Positions 45,375 to 56,351 of a DNA stretch of 64,000 nucleotides are shown here, in pieces. The notes beneath the pieces were generated by a model that made no database searches, was not told the DNA's origin, and saw nothing but the letters and a program-made list of their open reading frames with translations. The stretch covers positions 13,763,955 through 13,827,954 of the forward strand of contig CM055108.1 of NCBI GenBank assembly GCA_029204225.1, read 5' to 3'. The DNA comes from Diphasiastrum complanatum (lineage: Eukaryota; Streptophyta; Lycopodiopsida; Lycopodiales; Lycopodiaceae). Within the stretch, counting starts at the first letter, position 1; each line of letters begins with the position of its first letter. The position numbers were made by a program, and so were the translations under genes.

Positions 45375-46091
45375 CTACAAACAGCATTGCTTGAAAAGAG
45401 GCTTCCTTGCAAGCAATTAAAATAGATTTTACAGTTGTGCGATTTCTTTACAGGTTGAGAAAAAGCACCCAATTGCATGCATATAATGAAACAACAAGGT
45501 CAATATTAATCAAAGATTCCCAAAATAGTTACCCAAGCTCTAGCTAAGTTACACTAAATTCATTTCCAGCTCAGACCAAATTGTAAATCAATTGAGTAAC
45601 TGTAAGATCCCTTAACTCCTCATTCAAAAGTCTACCAGTAAGTTTCTTCTTTCTTGAATATAAACACTATCTTATAAGAGGCTCAATTAATTAGGGCCAA
45701 ACATGAATAGTTGAAAGACTTGGGACCAATGCACCAACAATTCTATAAGAATGTGATAACCCTTGTATTCTGAAAAATGTATTGTCTGTAGTTTTGCTGA
45801 AACATATTAGCCACGTTACCAAGCGTGTAGCCTAAGAAACATGAAATGATCTAGGTAGGTGATAATAAGTGTTCATTTATAAGAGGACCTTTGAACTAGT
45901 CTTTTGTTATTCCCCTTTATCTTTGCAAGTGATTGGTACTCAATTGATGGTTTATTGCTATATTATTATAACCTATGGATGTGTTTTTATTTTAGAAGCC
46001 ATTTACATATAGTGATTTTGATATTTGTAAGTAAGAAAATCGAAATTAATCGTTTAAGGATTTTCTAGCATTCCATTTTCATGTATTGGAG
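45375..46091. other. Intron sequence right of the 45.2-kb exon
   Basis: No feature recognised up to the LTR of element E. Confidence 0.5.
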
Positions 46092-46474
46092 AGTTATGGC
46101 CTCGGCTCATTACATTCGCCGCGTCCATTCTTTTATTCTTTACTATGCATAAGAAGGTCTATGGGCCCCTTTTATTCATGTATTGGCCTTTGGCCCTATT
46201 TGGTCACATTTTTCGGACTTGGTCATATTGATTTGGAGTGGGGGTCCTCTTATTGGGGTGGTACACTATTTTCCCTCCAAATCTTCTGCCTCCCTCCTAC
46301 TTTAGGGTTCATCAGTAGAGTATAAATAGGGCAGCATTGTAATCTTTTGATGATATGGATCTCTCTCTCTCTATTCTCTTTAAGCATTCTCTCTTCCTGC
46401 TTTCTAGACTAGTTTCCTGCTATGTGCTGCTTTCCTAGCTTAGCCATTAGTCTATTGTGAATCAGTTCATAACT
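46092..46474 (+). mobile_element. 5' LTR of element E
   Basis: 383 bp from AGTTATGGCCTCGG to GTTCATAACT, again AGTTA...TAACT. It shares GGAGTGGGGG...ACTATTTTCCCTCCA and TTTAGGGTTCAT with A's LTR but is clearly diverged. A TATAAATAGG box lies near 46321. The primer site TGATATCAGAGC (46475-46486, one change from the consensus) follows directly. Confidence 0.85.
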
Positions 46475-46486
46475 TGATATCAGAGC
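46475..46486 (+). promoter_or_regulatory. Primer-binding site of element E
   Basis: TGATATCAGAGC, initiator-Met type with G-to-A at the third base, adjacent to the LTR. Confidence 0.75.
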
Positions 46487-47316
46487 ACTTTCCTTGGCTG
46501 GAGGCTTGTGCATATTTCAAATCTGATTTTTCTCCAGGAGGGTGCCCATCTACAGCTTACATTTTCTACCTACGGATCAGCTTTTTGCCAGGATTTCGTC
46601 GTCGATTGGAGGCGGATCAGCGCCCATTTTCAATAGCTTTCACCTATTTTCAACAGGTTTTTCGTCGCCGTTTGGAGGAGGACTGACGCCCATTTTCAGC
46701 CAGCCCAATGTCCATTTTTCAGCCAGGTTATTGCCTATTTCTAGCAATTTCCAACGCCCATTTCCAACGTGCATTTCCAGCCAGTAAATCACCTATTTCC
46801 AGCTCCTATTCTCAGCAATTTTTAGCGGCCATTTCAGCCAATTTCCAGCGCCCATCTCATCCCATTTTTGTCGCCCATTTATAGCCATTTTTCTCCCATC
46901 ATTTACCGTCACTTTCACACCTCCTTCCAGCACCCATATACATCTTCTGTTGGTGCCTATTTCTGGTCATGTTTTTCCAGCCATTACCTCTTCTACGTTG
47001 GTGACAGTTTTCAGCGTTACGACAGCCTTTTTATTGGCGGCGTGGACACTTCTCTTCAGCTATCACTATGCATTACTCACACATTCGGAGGTATTTTTCC
47101 AGCATTGTTTTATCGATTGTTACGAGTCCTTTGTGTGTTCTTTTGGCTTACCTGTTGTGATGACTTATGTCCTCTCCTTCAATATGTCCATTTGTTCATG
47201 CATTGTGTCTCCTTTCTTATGAGTATATGCCCTTCTCCTCTTTCTTGGTTGTCTATCTTCGTTGAGTTTTTTACTCTTCAAATAAACTACTTTTTTATTT
47301 TGTTACTGTTTTGTTG

Positions 47317-49208
47317 ATGGCTACCACCTCTCCATCTACTAGTGTGCCTCCTCAGGAAGTATTACAGGATCACATTCAGGAGGCCATTGAGAGAGCTATT
47401 TCCGAGATTTCTTCCCGTTTAGATGTTGTGATGACTGGCTTCGCCTCTCTACAGTCACAGATTGATTCCTTGCAGCCTCATGGCCCTGGCAAGGCCCCCA
47501 TGACACCTACCTTTGGAGCTGCTTCATTGCATACTCCTATTAGTAGTCCTTTTACTACTCCGCCTCCTGGGTTTTTCCCATTTTCACGTCCTCCGGGACC
47601 CAAGCCTCACTTTGCTCGTGACTTTCGTGATAGGATCCAACTTACTACCTATTCTGGTTCCTTTGACGGGAATTTGTTAGAAAATTGGTTTGCTAAAGTT
47701 GGAAACATACTTTCTGATGTATCTCAAGACCGACGTCTAGAAGATCCAGTTAGTTGCCCTACACTTGGACGGACGAGCTGCTACTTGGTAGCGTGTCTTT
47801 TGTACTGAGCCTGATTGAGAGGGTATGCATGTCTAGACTGCTTTTTGCCATGACCTCCACTATGCTATGATTGATCCTCAATGGTTGCGTCGTCAACGCG
47901 ATATTTTTCTTAGCCTTACTAAGACTAGTGATTGGCTCTCTACACAGATTAGTTTACGGCGTTATTTTATCTCTTTACAGATCTACGGCCTACTGAGCTT
48001 ATTTCCTACTATATTGCTGGAAGTCGGGGTCCACGACGCTATGATGTTGCATCTTTTCAACCGCTCCCACTTTCTGATGCTATATCACTTGCTACTACAT
48101 TACAGCATAAGTATCCTAAGACTTCTTTCTCTACTCGTTTTTCCCGTCCTTGTCCTACTAGCATACTTGCCCCTTCTACTTCTGTTATTTTTCCACCTAT
48201 CTCTTCTTCTGTTGTAACTACCTCTTCTTCTGTTGTACCTTCTTCTTCATCACAGCCTTCTATACCTCGACCTGCTTTTGTCCGTTGTTACACGGCTGCA
48301 GAGTTCGCTGAGAATCAGCAAAAGCGTCTCTATTTGTGTTGTGAGAGTCATGATCACCTTGCTCGTGATTGTCGTCATCCTCCTTTTGCTCCTACTGTTG
48401 TTTTCTATCATGAGGGCGTTGATGCCGATGAGTCTGATATTTATATCCAGATACTTGATGAGCCTGACCCTGCTTCTGAGACTCCTACTGAGACACTTCC
48501 TGCTACCTGCCATGCTCAACTTGCTTATGCTACTTCGGCTGGGCGTCCTAGTCCTCACTCTATTCGGTTACGTGTGCACATTACTGGGCGAGAATATATT
48601 GCCTTGGTCGACATGGGCAGTACTCATTCTTTTATCAACAGTTATATCTCCAGTCGGATTCGTGCTTCACCTGTTCCGGCTCCACAGACTCTTAGTGTTG
48701 AGGTTGCCAGTTCTCATTCTTTTACCAATTCTCATATGTTTCAGGGATTGGACTACTGTACTAGGGGATTTATTGGACAGGCGGCGGACTTTTACATTCT
48801 TCCTATGGAGTGCTATGATCTCATCCTTGGTGCTGATTGGTTTGCTTCACTTGGTGCGGTTACATTGGATTTGACTCAGCAAACACCTACTTTCATATAT
48901 GGTACTCACCCATTCACTTGTTGGCATTGATTCTCAAGGGGATTACCAGCTGGTTAGTGGGAAGCAGTTTATGCGCAGCCTGCCGAAGGCTCATTGTGCC
49001 GCTCTTTTATGTGTTCTGAGTACTTCAGTTGCTACTTCTGCTACGCCAGCTCCGACTCCTATACCTCAGATGATTTTTGATTTATTATGCCAGTATGCTC
49101 AAGTTGTTTCGGAGCCTACATCTTTGCCACCATTATGTGATGTCAACCACCATATTGATTTACGTCCTGGTTCAACTCCTCCCTCTCGTTCCCCTTACCG
49201 TATGTCTA
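47317..49208 (+). pseudogene. gag and protease of element E, truncated
   Basis: ATG 47317 opens MATTSPSTSVPPQEVLQDHI, homologous to element A's gag. Capsid-like IQLTTYSGSFDGNLLENWF is followed by several shifts and a TAG in place of the second W of ATWW. Then come AMIDPQWLRRQRDIF, a knuckle missing its first conserved N-side residue (LCCESHDHLARDC), and protease VDMGSTHSF, where the catalytic DTG is DMG (48610-48618). YDLILGADWFASLGAV and DVNHHIDL follow, and the sequence stops at SPYRMS, exactly where fragment F begins. RT and downstream parts are absent. Confidence 0.85.
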
Positions 49209-49209
49209 A

Positions 49210-49552
49210 AGTTACAATAGGGCAAACACTAACTGATCCACCCAACCTTGCCAACTCCCTGACATAGAGTAAGCCCCTCCTAGCCCAGTGTGAGGACCGG
49301 TAGCATGCAACCGCCAAGTGTCGTCCACGTGGCACTGACGTGGCCGACTGCACGTCGGGACCCAACTGGGGGCCATGTCCTGTTGACAGGGTCCCTAGAC
49401 TGTGTTAGGCCCGCCATGGCTATGGACCGTGCTGGGGTGCACTACTCACACTGTCTTGCCCTGTTGGTCGTGTATGCTGGACACGACCCTGACTGTGGTA
49501 TCTGACCTATCTGTGTTCTCTAGGGTTCGGCACTGGTTACGAGCTCGTAACA
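49210..49552 (-). mobile_element. 3' LTR of chromovirus fragment F
   Basis: In minus sense begins TGTTACGAGCTCGTAAC (nearly a palindrome) directly after a polypurine tract (AAGGGGGAGGGAG, 49553-49565). The far end lies between 49203 and 49210; no second LTR survives to fix it. Confidence 0.65.
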
Positions 49553-49563
49553 CTCCCTCCCCC

Positions 49564-50285
49564 TTAAGAACCGTCTTGGTCCTCTAAGACAAAGTCTGGA
49601 AAAATCTTGCGAAGGACGCTGCCTCTTTCCCAAGTGGCATTCTCAACAGGCTGATCATTCCACTTGACCAGATATTCTCGGTATAGAGTATGACGAGTCT
49701 GCGTCTCTCTACTATCAAGAATCTCTTCTGGTTCATGTGGAGGTTGTTGAGGATCCAATGGGAGAACTAGAACATTGTCCTCTACCAGATTGTCTGATCT
49801 GGTTAAGGCTTTTCGTAACTGACTTACATGAAAGACTGGAAAAACCTTACTGTTGTGTGGGAGTTCTAGTTCATAGGTGACCTCGCCTAGTCTCCTACTG
49901 ATGGTAAAGGGACCACAATACCTAGGAGACAACTTAGCACACACTCCTGATTTGAGGGTTTTAGAGTCAACTGGAACTCTCAAGTAGACTTTCTCACCAG
50001 CGGAGAACTGCACATCCCGTTTGTGTGGATCTGCATAATGCCATAGCTCAATCCTGGGACTGCCTAATGCTACGCTTAGCATGTTCTATCATCTAGTTTA
50101 GGTCCACTTAAACGTTTCTAGCTGCTTCAACTTTTTCTTGTTTAAACCCTACAGCTGTGGGTGAGCGTGGCTGAAAACCGTACATCAGCATAAATGGGCT
50201 GTATCTCGTAGCTGAATGTTTGGTACTATTGTAAGCAAACTCTAATATCGAGAGATACTCCTCCCAATTATTTGGGTTTGCCTCT
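49564..50285 (-). pseudogene. Fragment F: chromovirus integrase C-terminus with chromodomain
   Basis: Minus strand: NWEEYLSILEFAYNSTKHSA and SPFMLMYGFQPRSPTAVGF (integrase end, with two stops near 50100), then 50082-49564 open: KVYLRVPVDSKTLKSGVCAK, LSPRYCGPF, HPNSK-type HNSKVFPVFHVSQLRKAL, and a chromodomain YREYLVKWNDQPVENATWE. It is cut off at about 50285 where LINE sequence starts. The phrase LSPRYCGP resembles element C more than A. Confidence 0.85.
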
Positions 50286-50289
50286 CAAG

Positions 50290-51690
50290 ATGCGACATTG
50301 GCTTGGACAGAGATCTCTTTATTGCAGCTTGCTACTTCCCCCCATACTCCTCTTCCTTTATGGAGGGTATTGGTTCTCTATATGCTGATCTTTCTATGGA
50401 TATTATTAGATTTGCTGATCGAGGGCATGTTCTTCTCACTAGCGACTTTAACGCCAGAACCATTGCGCAACAGGTTGACTTTCATGATGTTGCTAATCAG
50501 TTACGCATACGAGCCATTGATTGTGATGACATGGGAGTTACCAAGATCTCAGCCAATTCACTAGGACCTATCATTGGATATGGAGAGTATTTGTTGCAGC
50601 TTGGTGAAGCCCATGAGTTAGCCATTTATAATGGCCTAGCTTGTTGGCTTGATTCGAGCAACTACACGTGCCATCCCCACAATGGCGGACACAGTGTCAT
50701 CTACTAGTCCCCATGGGTCACCATCCCTTAACCTCACCACCTCCTTCCCACTCCCTCATTGACCATGCACCCAAATATATTAACACATACCTATATCAAA
50801 ACGTACCAAGACACCCTTATTTCCTTACTACACGACTTTCCCCATGATAGCCCATTGGAAACACAGGCTGACTTTCTCACCACATCACTTCATACTGCTG
50901 CTTCATTGTCCTTCCCATCGAAAAGCTATTGACATCCTTCCAGCTCCTCTTGTCCCACTCAGTCTCCTTGGTTTGATGCTGAGTGTCGCTCCTTACACCT
51001 CTATGTTGCCCATGCACGTCTATATGATTGCTCATAGAAATCTCGATCGTACACTTCGCCGCAAAAAGTATGCCTTCAAAGAATGAGAAGGGAGATGCCT
51101 TATCGACGCCCTATATAGCTCTTCAACAAGTGCCCTTCGGCACACGTCCATTCTTCATGCTCCACCTCCCCTCCTCAATGACTTACAGACATGGACCACA
51201 TATGCCACCTCACTATACACTATACCCACTGATTCACCCATCTCTATGTCCCCACGCTCATATGAATTCACTTTGTTCACTCCCGACATGGTTCGTGGCC
51301 ATTAAGAGACTGAAGACTCATCGTACCAAAGATATTGAGGACCTTGAATCTAAATTGTTGATCCACGCCACTGTCCCACTCTCTCCCTTCTTAGCCACTC
51401 TACTCAACCATGTTGTCTCTGGTTTCCCATCTTCCTGGTGTACTAACATTATAAACCCCATTCACAAAAATGGTGACACCATGAACCCTAGTAACTACTG
51501 TACTATCATGATTGGGCATACTATTGAAGTTGTATGGCACTATTCTTCAGTCAACGATAAGGTCTGAGGTAGAGATCAAGTGATTACATGTTATGGGCCA
51601 GGCAGGCTTCCGAGCTCACTATTCCACTATAGACCACATCTTCACTCTTTGAGCTATCATCAAGGAGGCTAGACATAGGAGGTCACCACA
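50290..51690 (+). pseudogene. LINE fragment G: endonuclease and decayed RT start
   Basis: RDLFIAACYFPPYSSSFMEG then MDIIRFADRGHVLLTSDFNA with ART is the middle of a LINE apurinic-type endonuclease (the DFN box). An open run ends at the TAG near 50706. From 51140 the RT region follows in several frames: SLYTIPTDSPISMSP, FPSSWCTNIINPIHKNGD, and an HYSTIDHIFTL-like phrase, homologous to the copies at 24.8 and 26.5 kb. It stops near 51690. Too damaged to be active. Confidence 0.8.
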
Positions 51691-51724
51691 GGCTTTTGTA
51701 CTTTACAAAAAGTACATTTGTGCA

Positions 51725-52282
51725 TCAAACTGTAAACAACCGGGATAGGGAGTAAAAGTTGTAATAGCATATGTTGTTAATATGGTTAGTCAATTTATGG
51801 CTAACCCTAAGCAGATTCACTGGAAAGCTGCTAAGCGAGTATTCGGATATATCAAGGGTACTTTGAGGTTTGGTATTTTCTATGGAAGACAAGATGTTTT
51901 GCGATTGTAGGGACATGTGGATGCTGATTGGGCTCGAGATGCAGAAGATCGAAGATCTACTACAGGTTCTATCTTTAGTCTTGGTTTAGGTTCTATATCT
52001 TGGAGTTCAAAGAAGCAGCATACTATTGCATTATCATCTACAGAGGCAGAGTACCAAGCTACTACGAGTGCAACAAGTGAAGCAATATAGATCTTCATAT
52101 GGTACAGGATACACCTACAGTACTTCAACGTGATAATCAAAATTGTCTTAAATTGGCAAAGAATCTAGTTTTTTTGAGAACAAGTTGCAAATATCTTTAC
52201 CAAAGGACTTGGCAAAAGAAAGTTTTAAAAGTTTAGAGAACTTTTAGGAGTAATAGATAATAAAGTATACATTAAGAGGGAG
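51725..52282 (+). pseudogene. Copia 3' fragment H: RNase H
   Basis: Reads MANPKQIHWKAAKRVFGYIK, VDADWARDAEDRRSTTGSIF, ISWSSKKQHTIALSSTEAEY, the standard Ty1/copia RNase H end, with TAG stops near 51908 and 52089. Then an IFTKGLGK phrase near 52195 and the polypurine tract ATTAAGAGGGAG lead into an LTR at 52283. Confidence 0.88.
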
Positions 52283-52620
52283 TGTTAGAAATTAATGTTT
52301 ATTTGCACCCCTAATGTTGGTTTTAGGGGCCATTTCCATTTTTAGTATATCAAAGTCAAAATCCTAAAATCGATAATTAGTTTTGCATGTGGGCATACTA
52401 CTTTAAGAATAAAACATGACTTTTCACTTAGAAATTTAATAAGGGTCTTTGCCCAAAATAGAGAGCAACTATAGTAATCAGCTTTTTGCTTTTTGCTTTA
52501 TGCTTTTAGCTTTTGCTAAGGAATAGAGAAAATTATATAAGAAGGGTTGTTGCTTCACCTCCATTCATTCCATTGTAGAGAGCTATTCTCATTCTTCGAT
52601 TAATCCTAAGTTGCAATGGA
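52283..52620 (+). mobile_element. 3' LTR of copia fragment H (right end uncertain)
   Basis: Starts TGTTAGAAATTAATG right after the polypurine tract, similar to the LTR at 55903 (TGTTAGAAATAAATG). The end is not determined; a CA near 52615 is a guess. Confidence 0.5.
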
Positions 52621-52949
52621 ACGTCGTTTCGGACCCCCATGATCCGAAATGTAGAGTTCGCAACGTTCTAAAACTCTGCGTGAAAAAAACCTAGAATTTT
52701 TTTTGAAATAGCCGTGAAGCCCCATTTCCAACGCACTTTGTTGGAGAGAAACAAACTGGTGGAGAGAGGAATAGGAGACCAAATGGGTAGTGTGAGCACT
52801 CTATGTGAAGGCCATGGTGAGTGGAAGGTGAATGTAAAACATAGAAGAGGGCAACAGTGACTATGTGGAGATTTGCAAGCAAAGGAACTTCTTGACGCTA
52901 CAGTACTACCAAGGTTGCTAACCAGTATATGACCACATGGCAAGCAATA

Positions 52950-53477
52950 GAGCAGTTAAGCATGAAGTTTCAATAAATGAAAGCTTAAATAACCTTGCTC
53001 AACTATAAGGTAAATACATTGCAAGAGGGAAAAGCAGTCATGAGCGACATATTTGATCATCTTGAAGTGGAATTGGATAGGACGAAGAATCCCACCACTA
53101 CAAAACTCCAAGGACTTGAGACAAAATTATAGCCACACTTTTAAAATAGAAATTACGTGAGCAAAAAGCTCACAATATCAGAGTTCATGGTATACTAGAT
53201 ACCCAAGACACTGACAATGAGGCCAAATGATTTCTAGGAGCCACACTTAATAACCATAGTAAAGGCTTAGAAAAGGCATGGAGAAGCAAGAAGAATAATA
53301 CCACATTACTTCTTTGCAATCACTCAAGGAAAGTAAATGGCTTTACACCAAAGGGCTAAACTACGTATGGAACGTAACGATGTTCGCTCTTCAGCAACAG
53401 TAGGGGGTTTAGCAGATTTTATTTCACATGGACGTTCTTCATTTTATGGAGACACACAAGAGCCAGCAACACAAGGG
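52950..53477 (+). pseudogene. LINE fragment J: decayed ORF1 and start of ORF2
   Basis: Near 53170-53330 the text AHNIRVHGILDTQDT and GLEKAWRSKKNNTTLL parallels HNIRVHKIQDTHDA and GLDTAWRTTRDAATLI of the ORF1 at 23 kb. Near 53400-53455 GGLADFISHGRSSFYGDTQE recalls the ORF2 start there. The TRIM array is inserted into this fragment at 53478. Confidence 0.6.
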
Positions 53478-53482
53478 ATTAC
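53478..53482. repeat. Target site duplication of the TRIM-copia composite (left)
   Basis: ATTAC, matched at 56873-56877. Confidence 0.8.
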
Positions 53483-53626
53483 TGTTGGAATATCAATCCA
53501 CACTCTAGAGAGAACTATCAAACAGGGCAGATAGCTCAGTGGTAGAGCATCCCATCCGGTATGAGGGAGGTCCTGGGTTCGAATCCTAGTCTGTCCATCC
53601 ATATTATGATTTATGGATTTCTAACA
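53483..53626 (+). mobile_element. TRIM LTR copy 1
   Basis: 144 bp, TGTTGGAATATC to GATTTCTAACA. Contains a tRNA-like module (53525-53597), then a stem-loop ATCCATA...TATGGAT before its end. Confidence 0.85.
53525..53597 (+). tRNA. tRNA-like module in TRIM LTR1
   Basis: 73 bases. Acceptor arms GGGCAGA and TCTGTCC pair fully with one G-U, followed by A. The D arm is GCTC/GAGC, A box TAGCTCAGTGG, T arm CTGGG/CCTAG around TTCGAAT, B box GGTTCGAATCC (perfect). The anticodon arm pairs only partly (CCC/GGG) and the anticodon cannot be assigned with confidence; GGT or CCG are possible readings. I regard it as tRNA-derived, with pol III promoter elements intact, not as a proven working tRNA. Confidence 0.65.
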
Positions 53627-53742
53627 TGGTATCATAGCCAAGTTAGACCTAACAGTTCATGGTGTCAAAGCCATGGTTAGGTGGCCCAAGTTGTAGGGCA
53701 GGTGACAGCTAGGACCCCAACCAAGTGTGGCTTGAGGGGGGG
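53627..53742 (+). mobile_element. TRIM interior 1
   Basis: 116 bp: primer site TGGTATCATAGC (one change), a non-coding core with CATGG-rich text, and a final purine tract GAGGGGGGG. No coding capacity. Confidence 0.8.
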
Positions 53743-53884
53743 TGTTGGAATATCAATCCACACTCTAGAGAAAACTATCAAACAGGGCGGATAGCTCAGT
53801 GGTAGAGCATCCCATCCGGTATGAGGGAGGTCCTGGGTTCGAATCCGTCTGTCCATCCATATTATGATTTATGGATTTCTAACA
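53743..53884 (+). mobile_element. TRIM LTR copy 2 (precedes copia interior)
   Basis: 142 bp; identical layout to LTR1 but two bases lost in the T arm of the tRNA-like module. It occupies the position where the copia element's own 5' LTR would be expected. Confidence 0.85.
53785..53855 (+). tRNA. tRNA-like module in TRIM LTR2, T stem damaged
   Basis: As copy 1, with acceptor GGGCGGA and a 2-base deletion turning CCTAG into CCG, which breaks the T stem while leaving both A and B boxes. Confidence 0.5.
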
Positions 53885-53896
53885 TGGTATCAGAGC
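53885..53896 (+). promoter_or_regulatory. Primer-binding site shared by TRIM LTR2 and copia interior
   Basis: TGGTATCAGAGC; left of it is TRIM LTR sequence, right of it copia leader. Confidence 0.85.
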
Positions 53897-54423
53897 TCCC
53901 GGATCTGCAGCAAGCTTGTTTGTTGGCGCCCTACCAGAAGAGGAGCTTCTCTGCTTTTTGTTGTGAAATTTCAGCATCTTGCTGATCTTTTAGGTGGAGT
54001 TTGGATCAGCTTTTTTGTCTCTTTTCAGGTTGAAGGAGGGCGGCCATCAGAGGTCTTGGAGGAGCAATTTTTGGCACCCAAAAATCAGAATCTCAAATCT
54101 GATTTTTATGCAACCAGTTTTCAGCAAGTTTTGTTTGGAGGGGGGCGCCCAAAAATCTGCTACTGATTTTTGGTTGTGGTGTCTCCTTATCTTGCAGTTT
54201 TTGTTTTCAGGTTTGCATTTGTGTAGGAGGGCGCCCAAAATCCAAGAAACCCTATTCACGGTTAGGTCAACTTGTGGCTGGAAATTTGTAGATTCTCAGC
54301 AAGTAGTAGGGCGCTTTCAACAGCCCTATTGGAGTGTGTGTTGATCACACTATTTGGCTAACTAATTGGATTTCGGTGTAGGCTTCAATCGAAGCTAACC
54401 TAATTTTCAAGAAGCTGGTTTTT

Positions 54424-55865
54424 TTGTGCAGAAAGACAGCCATCTATCCATTATCTTTTGGGCATTTTAGTCTATGGTTGAAAAGATCTATCTTACCTCA
54501 TATTAGGTCTTGTAAGACATCTAAAAGTGCGTGGGATACACTTTATACTATGTATAGAGTCAAAAATCCAGCAAGAGTTGTGTATCTTAGAAATCAGCTT
54601 TCTTTGTTGAAGATGCAAGAAGGGGATCAAGTGACCAATCACTTGACGAAGATCAAGGATCTTCGTGAGGAGCTTCTCAATATTGATGAGATAATTGAGG
54701 ATGCTCAATTTGTTTCCATTACTCTCAACTCATTACCTTCATCTTATCTTCCATTTGTTTCATCTTTGAGTATCTCTCTTAGGGGATAGCAACTCTCCTT
54801 TGATGAACTTGTTGGGCTGCTTTTTCAAGAGGAGCAAACGAGGCAAAACTTTGCGGGTGACACTCAACAAAGAAAGGGAAGTGCCATTATTGCAAAAGGT
54901 ATGGGCACTTCATCAAGGATTGTAAGAAGAAGCTTGCGAAAGAGGAGAGTAAAGGAATTGATACTAGTGCTTCACTTGCTACTTTGGAGCAAGAGCTTGA
55001 AGCTAGTGGTGATCTCTTCAACCAAGACTATGCTTTTGTGTCTAATATTGCTTCTACTAGTACTTCGACATCTATGAGGAATTCAGATTCTGTTTTGCAA
55101 GTTGCTGATTTTCAGCCCATTGAATGGGTGATTGATAGTGGTGCTACTCGTCATATGACTTCTCGCAAAGAAGCATTCACTAAATTAGTGAAAGTGCAAA
55201 ATGGAAGTAAGGTACAATGTGCGGATGATGCATCTTATTCTATTCACGGAATTGGAATTGTAGCCATCATTTTGCTTAATGGTGAAGAAAAGTACATTAA
55301 GAATGTGCTTTATGTTCCGGGAATCAAGAAGAATCTTCTTTCGGTTTCAACTATGTTGAAGCAAGGACTAGTTGTTGAGTTCAAAGAAGATAAGTGTCTT
55401 ATCAAGGATCCTAAAAGATCACTCTTGATTATTGTTTCGGGAACGATGCATGCTGGCTTATTCATTATGGATACCTATGAGCGACGAATTCCCTTTACAT
55501 GTCTTGTTGCTTCTACATCACAATCATTGGAGTTGGCTGAATTGTGGCACGCAAGGTTTGGGCATCTCAACTTTGCAAGTTTGAAGAAGCTGAAGACATT
55601 TAATATGGTCGAAGACATTCCTACTATTGAGCAGCCGGAAGGGCATGTATGCGCACGGAATCCTGTTTTTCATGCAAGGACGAAGCACATCAAGATCCAT
55701 TATCACTTTGGTCGGGAGAGACTTCATGATGGCGACATTTTACTTGAATATTGTCCTACGGAGGATAATATTGCGGACCTCTTCACTAAAGCATTGCCTA
55801 GAGTCATATTTGAAGCTTTATGCAAAGCTTTAAATTTGATACCACGTGTTGGTTTTGTTACATAG
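54424..55865 (+). pseudogene. Copia element I: gag-protease fused to the RNase H C-terminus, internal deletion
   Basis: gag (54424-54789) shows the copia pattern RVKNPARVVYLRNQLSLLKM and LTKIKDLREELLNIDEII, ends at a TAG, and shifts frame near 54870. The next frame, open from about 54882 to 55865, holds the zinc knuckle CHYCKRYGHFIKDC, protease WVIDSGATRHMT, the GAG-pre-integrase region ELWHARFGHLNFASLKKLKT, and then at HVCARN jumps to RNase H/C-terminal text PVFHARTKHIKIHYHF, EYCPTEDNIADLFTKALPRV. Integrase, RT and most of RNase H (some 3 kb in a full copia) are deleted yet the reading frame is kept across the junction near 55660. The product cannot reverse transcribe. Confidence 0.88.
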
Positions 55866-55902
55866 TGAAGATTTCAGTTTTTGCATTGTCATTTAAGGAG
55901 GG

Positions 55903-56351
55903 TGTTAGAAATAAATGACTATGCTAAAGTTAATCCATAGGTTACTTTGACCCAAAAGGTCGAGATTTGTGTAACCATGGGTATTTAGTTATTTAGGCCA
56001 TCTTAAGTTTGTCTTAAGTTCAGTTGGACCCAATTTTGGTCATGTATTGACTCGTGGGTCCTTAGGGGTCTAATTTTGTTTAGGGGCCCTATCTTGACTT
56101 TTGGGGGTGCCCTACATTTAGTAAGTGGTTAACCTTAGGGTTTGGTGACATTTGGCCACATCCAGGTAGAGTACTTAGATGCTCATTGTGTATTCCATTT
56201 TTACAGTTTGGCTAAGCATTGCTCTCCATTGCTCTTGTTGTTGTTTTCCCTCTCTCGGTCTTAGAGTTGGGCGCCCAGCCTCTTCTCTCTTGTTTCTTGT
56301 AGAGATTGATTGATAACTAGATCTTGGTGACTTGACTCTTGCTTTCCTACA
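55903..56351 (+). mobile_element. Copia-type 3' LTR of element I, followed by TRIM interior
   Basis: 449 bp, TGTTAGAAATAAATG to TTTCCTACA, after a purine tract AAGGAGGG. Immediately downstream is TGGTATCAGAGCC and then TRIM interior, not genomic flank, so this LTR acts as the upstream LTR for the next TRIM unit. Its ends resemble the TRIM LTR ends (TGTTGGAATA...TTTCTAACA). Confidence 0.8.

Noticed and set aside
45183-45420. Plus-strand ORF of 73 aa overlapping the 45.2-kb exon
   Set aside because: The minus-strand reading has splice borders, phase and coiled-coil similarity to the neighbouring exon; the plus frame has none.
53525-53597. Calling the four tRNA-like modules working tRNA genes with a named anticodon
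   Set aside because: The anticodon arm pairs poorly and the usual U33 is not clearly placed; one copy has a broken T stem and one a changed A box.
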